Shown: piece by piece, positions 60,106 through 64,000 of the stretch
Layout of the letters: the number at the start of each line of letters is the position of its first letter
Numbering within the stretch: position 1 is the first letter of the stretch
NCBI RefSeq assembly: GCF_051014685.1
Contig: NW_027478522.1
Span: 868,001 to 932,000, forward strand
Reading direction: 5' to 3'
Source: Ptiloglossa arizonensis
Lineage: Eukaryota; Arthropoda; Insecta; Hymenoptera; Colletidae
Length of the DNA stretch: 64,000 nucleotides
Notes under the pieces: generated by a model
Seen by the model: the letters and a program-made list of their open reading frames with translations, nothing else
Database searches by the model: none
Told to the model about the DNA's origin: nothing
Program-made: the position numbers and the translations under genes

Positions 60106-60979
60106 AACTCGCCCGATTACAACGGTATGCGTACTTTTCCCCTAGGCCGTTCTAGTTATCTGTTTCGAGCATCAGAACTGCGAAAACTTTGAGTATCTCA
60201 ACCGTTTCTTACCTCCAAACTGCCATATCTCGCGAACGGATCGACGAATCCGCAAAATTTCTGTTGCATCTGAAAGTAGAAACTCGCCCGATTACAACGG
60301 TATGCGTACTTTTCCGCTAGGCCGTTCTAGTTATCCGTTTCGAGCATCAGAACTGCGAAAATTTTGAGTTTCTCAAACGTTTGTTACCTCCAAACTGCCA
60401 TATCTCGCGAACGGATTGACCAATCCGCAAAATTTTTGTTGCATCTGAAAGTAGAAACTCGCCCGATTACAACGGTATGTGTACTGTTCCCCTAGGCCGT
60501 TCCAGTTATTCGTTTCGAGCATCAGAACTGCGAAAATTTTGAGTTTCTAATCCGTTTCTTACCTCCAAACTGCCATATCTCGCGAACGGATAGACCAATC
60601 CTCAAAATTTCTGTTGCATCTGAAAGCAGAAACTCGCCCGATTACAACGCTATGCGTACTTTTCCCCTAGGCCGTTCTAGTTATCCGTTTCGAGCATCAG
60701 AACTGCGAAAATTTTTAGTTTCTCAAACGTTTGTTACCTCCAAACTGCCATATCTCGCGAACGGATTGACCAATCCGCAAAATTTCTGTTGCATCTGAAA
60801 GTAGAAACTCGCCCGATTACAACGGTATGTGTACTTTTCCCCTAGGCCGTTCCAATTATTCGTTTCGAGCATCAGAACTGCAAAAATTTTGAGTTTCTCA
60901 AGCGTTCTTACATCCAAACTGCCATATCTCGCGAACGGATCGACCAATCCGCAAAATTTCTGTTGTATCTGAAAGTAGA
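60106..60979 (+). repeat. 5-monomer tandem duplication, unit 1 (874 bp)
   Basis: Rare states TTATCTGTTTC, GAAAACTTTGAG, GTACTGTTCCCC, GAAAGCAGAAAC, ACAACGCTATGCG and GAAAATTTTTAG all recur 874 bp downstream in the same order. The unit is one base short of five monomers because a T is missing in AAGCGTTCTTAC at about 60906. Unit boundaries are approximate. Confidence 0.87.
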
Positions 60980-61853
60980 AACTCGCCCGATTACAACGGT
61001 ATGCGTACTTTTCCCCTAGGCCGTTCTAGTTATCTGTTTCGAGCATCAGAACTGCGAAAACTTTGAGTATCTCAACCGTTTCTTACCTCCAAACTGCCAT
61101 ATCTCGCGAACGGATCGACGAATCCGCAAAATTTCTGTTGCATCTGAAAGTAGAAACTCGCCCGATTACAACGGTATGCGTACTTTTCCGCTAGGCCGTT
61201 CTAGTTATCCGTTTCGAGCATCAGAACTGCGAAAATTTTGAGTTTCTCAAACGTTTGTTACCTCCAAACTGCCATATCTCGCGAACGGATTGACCAATCC
61301 GCAAAATTTTTGTTGCATCTGAAAGTAGAAACTCGCCCGATTACAACGGTATGTGTACTGTTCCCCTAGGCCGTTCCAGTTATTCGTTTCGAGCATCAGA
61401 ACTGCGAAAATTTTGAGTTTCTAATCCGTTTCTTACCTCCAAACTGCCATATCTCGCGAACGGATAGACCAATCCTCAAAATTTCTGTTGCATCTGAAAG
61501 CAGAAACTCGCCCGATTACAACGCTATGCGTACTTTTCCCCTAGGCCGTTCTAGTTATCCGTTTCGAGCATCAGAACTGCGAAAATTTTTAGTTTCTCAA
61601 ACGTTTGTTACCTCCAAACTGCCATATCTCGCGAACGGATTGACCAATCCGCAAAATTTCTGTTGCATCTGAAAGTAGAAACTCGCCCGATTACAACGGT
61701 ATGTGTACTTTTCCCCTAGGCCGTTCCAATTATTCGTTTCGAGCATCAGAACTGCAAAAATTTTGAGTTTCTCAAGCGTTTCTTACATCCAAACTGCCAT
61801 ATCTCGCGAACGGATCGACCAATCCGCAAAATTTCTGTTGTATCTGAAAGTAG
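60980..61853 (+). repeat. 5-monomer tandem duplication, unit 2 (874 bp)
   Basis: Second unit of the pair. It has the full CAAGCGTTTCTTAC where unit 1 lacks a T, so that deletion is private to unit 1. The series stops because the next monomer continues TTATTCGTTTC instead of TTATCTGTTTC. Confidence 0.86.
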
Positions 61854-64000
61854 AAACTCGCCCGATTACAACGGTATGCGTACTTTTCCCCTAGGCCGTT
61901 CTAGTTATTCGTTTCGAGCATCAGAACTGCGAAAATTTTGAGTTTCTCAACCGTTTCTTACCTCCAAACTGCCATATCTCGCGAACGGATCGACGAATCC
62001 GCAAAATTTCTGTTGCATCTGAAAGTAGAAACTCGCCCGATTACAACGGTATGCGTACTTTTCCCCTAGGCCGTTCTAGTTATCCGTTTCGAGCATCAGA
62101 ACTGCGAAAATTTTGAGTTTCTCAACAGTTTCTTACCTTCAAATTGCCATATCTCGCGAAAGGATCGACGAATCCGCAAAATTTCTGTTGCATCTGAAAG
62201 TAGAAACTCGCCCGATTACAACGGTATGCGTTTTCCGCTAGGCCGTTCTAGTTATCAGTTTCGAGCATCAGAACTGCGAAAATTTTGAGTTTCTCAAACG
62301 TTTGTTACCTCCAAACTGCCATATCTCGCGAACGGATTGACCAATCCGCAAAATTTTTGTTGCATCTGAAAGTAGAAACTCGCCCGATTACAACGGTATG
62401 TGTACTGTTACCCTAGGCCGTTCCAGTTATTCGTTTCGAGCATCAGAACTGCGAAAATTTTGAGTTTCTAATCCGTTTCTTACCTCCAAACTGCCATATC
62501 TCGCGAACGGATAGACCAATCCTCAAAATTACTGTTGCATCTGAAAGTAGAGACTCGCCCGATTACAACAGTATGCGTACTTTTCCCCTAGGCCGTTCTA
62601 GTTATGCTTGTCGAGCATCAGAACTGCGAAAATTTTGAGTTTCTCAAGCGTTTCTTACCTCCAAACTGCCATATCTCGCGAACGGATTGACCAATCCGCA
62701 AAATTTTTAGTTGCATCTGAAAGTAGAAACTCGCCCGATTACAACGGTATGTGTACTTTTCCCCTAGGCCGTTCCAGTTATTCGTTTCGAGCATCAGAAC
62801 TGCGAAAATTTTGAGTTTCTCATCCGTTTCTTACCTCCAAACTGCCATATCTCGCGAACGGATTGACCAATCCGCAAAATTTTTGTTGCATCTGAAAGTA
62901 GAAACTCGCCCGATTACATCGGTATGCGTAATTTTCCCCTAGGCCGTTGTAGTTATTCGTTTCGAGCATCAGAACTGCGAAAATTTGAGTTTCTCAACCG
63001 TTTCTTACCTCCAAACTGCCATATCTCGCGAACGGATCGACGAATCTGCAAAATTTCTGTTGCATCTGAAAGTAGAAACTCGTCCGATTACAACGGTATG
63101 CGTACTTTTCCCCTAGGCCGTTCTAGTTATCCGTTTCGAGCATCAGAACTGCGAAAATTTTGAGTTTCTCAAACGTTTGTTACCTCCAAACTGCCATATC
63201 TCGCGAACGGATAGACCAATCCTCAAAATTCCTGTTGCATCTGAAAGTAGAGACTCGCCCGATTACAACAGTATGCGTACTTTTCCCCTAGGCCGTTCTA
63301 GTTATGCTTGTCGAGCATCAGAACTGCGAAACTTTTGAGTTTCTCAAGCGTTTCTTACCTCCAAACTGCCATATCTCGCGAACGGATTGACCAATCCGCA
63401 AAATTTATGTTGCATCTGAAAGTAGAAACTCGCCCGATTACAACGGTGGGCGTACTTTTCCGGTAGGCCGTTCTAGTTATCCGTTTCGAGCATCAGAACT
63501 GCGAAAATTTTGAGTTTCTCAACCGTTTCTTACCTCCAAACTGCCATATCTCGCGAACGGATCGACGAATCCGCAAAATTTCTCCTGCATCTGAAAGTAG
63601 AAACTCGCCCGATTACAACGGTATGCGCACTTTTCCGCTAGGCCGTTCTAGTTATCCGTTTCGAGCATCAGAACTGCGAAAATTTTGAGTTTCTCAAACG
63701 TTTGTTACCTCCAAACTGCCATATCTCGCGAACGGATAGATCAATCCTCAAAATTTCTGTTGCATCTGAAAGTAGAGACTCGCCCGATTACAACAGTATG
63801 CGTACTTTTCCCCTAGATCGTTCTAGTTATGCTTGTCGAGCATCAGAACTGCGAAACTTTTGAGTTTCTCAAGCGTTTCTTACCTCCAAACTGCCATATC
63901 TCGCGAACGGATTGACCAATCCGCAAAATTTCTGTTGCATCTGAAAGCAGAAACTCGCCCGATTACAACGGTCTGTGTACTTTTCCCCTAGGCCGTTCCA

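Larger units (their letters stand above)
1..64000 (+). repeat. Tandem satellite DNA array, 175 bp monomer, about 365.8 copies
   Basis: The motif ATTTTGAGTTTCTC starts at 1, 176, 351, 526 and so on to 63857, and every 175 bp block between carries the same ordered landmarks: CATATCTCGCGAACGG, GCATCTGAAAGTAGA, CTCGCCCGATTACAACGG, CCCCTAGGCCGTT and CGAGCATCAGAACTGCG. Adding every insertion and deletion I found gives a net shift of -19 bases by 63682, which matches the observed start of the 365th monomer. All units lie in the same orientation and no non-satellite base interrupts them. The length is close to one nucleosome plus linker, as is usual for centromeric satellites of animals and plants. 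That the array is centromeric or pericentromeric is inference. No stretch holds a credible gene. Confidence 0.98.
57734..64000 (+). repeat. Mosaic terminal segment, array continues past the window
   Basis: About 36 monomers. It begins with an F-like GATACT monomer as at 26775, 38.3 kb and 42.2 kb, then contains the 58084-59730 block, the 874 bp duplication and mixed GCTAGG and GTACTGTT monomers. Near the end GCGAAACTTTTGAG occurs at 63326 and 63851, 525 bp apart, a 3-monomer repeat. Length variants are a missing T in AAGCGTTCTTAC (about 60906), a three-base loss in TATGCGTTTTCCGC (about 62231), an extra A at 62709 and a missing T at 62984. The last monomer starts at 63857 and is cut off by the window. 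Confidence 0.85.

Noticed and set aside
1..64000. CRISPR array
   Set aside because: The repeat unit is continuous and all parts are conserved between units. There are no short repeats separated by unique spacers and no cas genes.
1..64000. Transposon, retroelement, rDNA, tRNA or telomere repeat hidden in the array
   Set aside because: Monomer register accounts for every base to within a net -19, so there is no room for an insertion. No inverted terminal repeats, target site duplications, tRNA-like folds or telomeric repeats were seen.
1..64000. Species or named satellite family
   Set aside because: I do not recognise the monomer with enough certainty. A database search of the 175 bp unit would be decisive; guessing would not be honest.

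Overview
The whole 64 kb window is one uninterrupted block of tandemly repeated satellite DNA. The basic unit is about 175 bp, always in the same orientation: roughly 365 complete monomers plus a final partial one of 144 bp. I found no unique sequence, transposon, RNA gene, CRISPR array or credible protein-coding gene on either strand. The scale, the higher-order structure and the lack of genes point to a eukaryotic chromosome, most likely centromeric or pericentromeric heterochromatin. The species cannot be named from the sequence. CpG is not depleted (11 CpG in the first monomer, against about 7.6 expected from its base composition, counted by hand). That argues against a heavily methylated, CpG-decayed vertebrate satellite and is compatible with many invertebrates, but it is weak evidence.

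Layout. (1) 1-16449 is a higher-order repeat (HOR) family, HOR1, with a full 14-monomer unit of 2450 bp and copies of 14, 14, 7, 10, 7, 5, 16, 14 and 5 monomers, then a 2-monomer fragment. (2) 16450-24674 is a second family, HOR2, with a 15-monomer unit of 2625 bp, a 5-monomer deleted copy and a 7-monomer end fragment. It contains a six-monomer block of HOR1 type embedded in new monomer types. (3) 24675-29748 is irregular. (4) 29749-34998 is a third series, HOR3, of 11-, 8-, 8- and 3-monomer copies. (5) 34999-49365 is a mosaic of blocks copied from elsewhere in the array. (6) 49366-57733 holds very recent duplications: a 2100 bp 12-monomer tandem pair with no difference seen on reading, partly overlapped by a 17-monomer pair of about 2.97 kb. 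(7) 57734-64000 is mosaic, with a block shared with 39.2-40.8 kb and a 5-monomer tandem duplication.

Monomers vary at a few linked positions, so each can be typed and its ancestry followed. Chimeric monomers, a short conversion tract and in-register breakpoints all fit unequal crossover and gene conversion. Two recurring elements could be functional: a dyad of variable symmetry near monomer position 52-67, and a degenerate CENP-B-box-like 17-mer on the minus strand at monomer position 101-117. Neither is proven. The cluster of one-base homopolymer length changes at 53.9-55.4 kb looks more like residual assembly error than biology.

Nothing here supports a gene-encoded 'system'. The interest lies in the array's architecture and turnover. 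Positions within a monomer are numbered so that position 1 is the first base of the window (the last A of GCGAAAA, in A-TTTTGAG).
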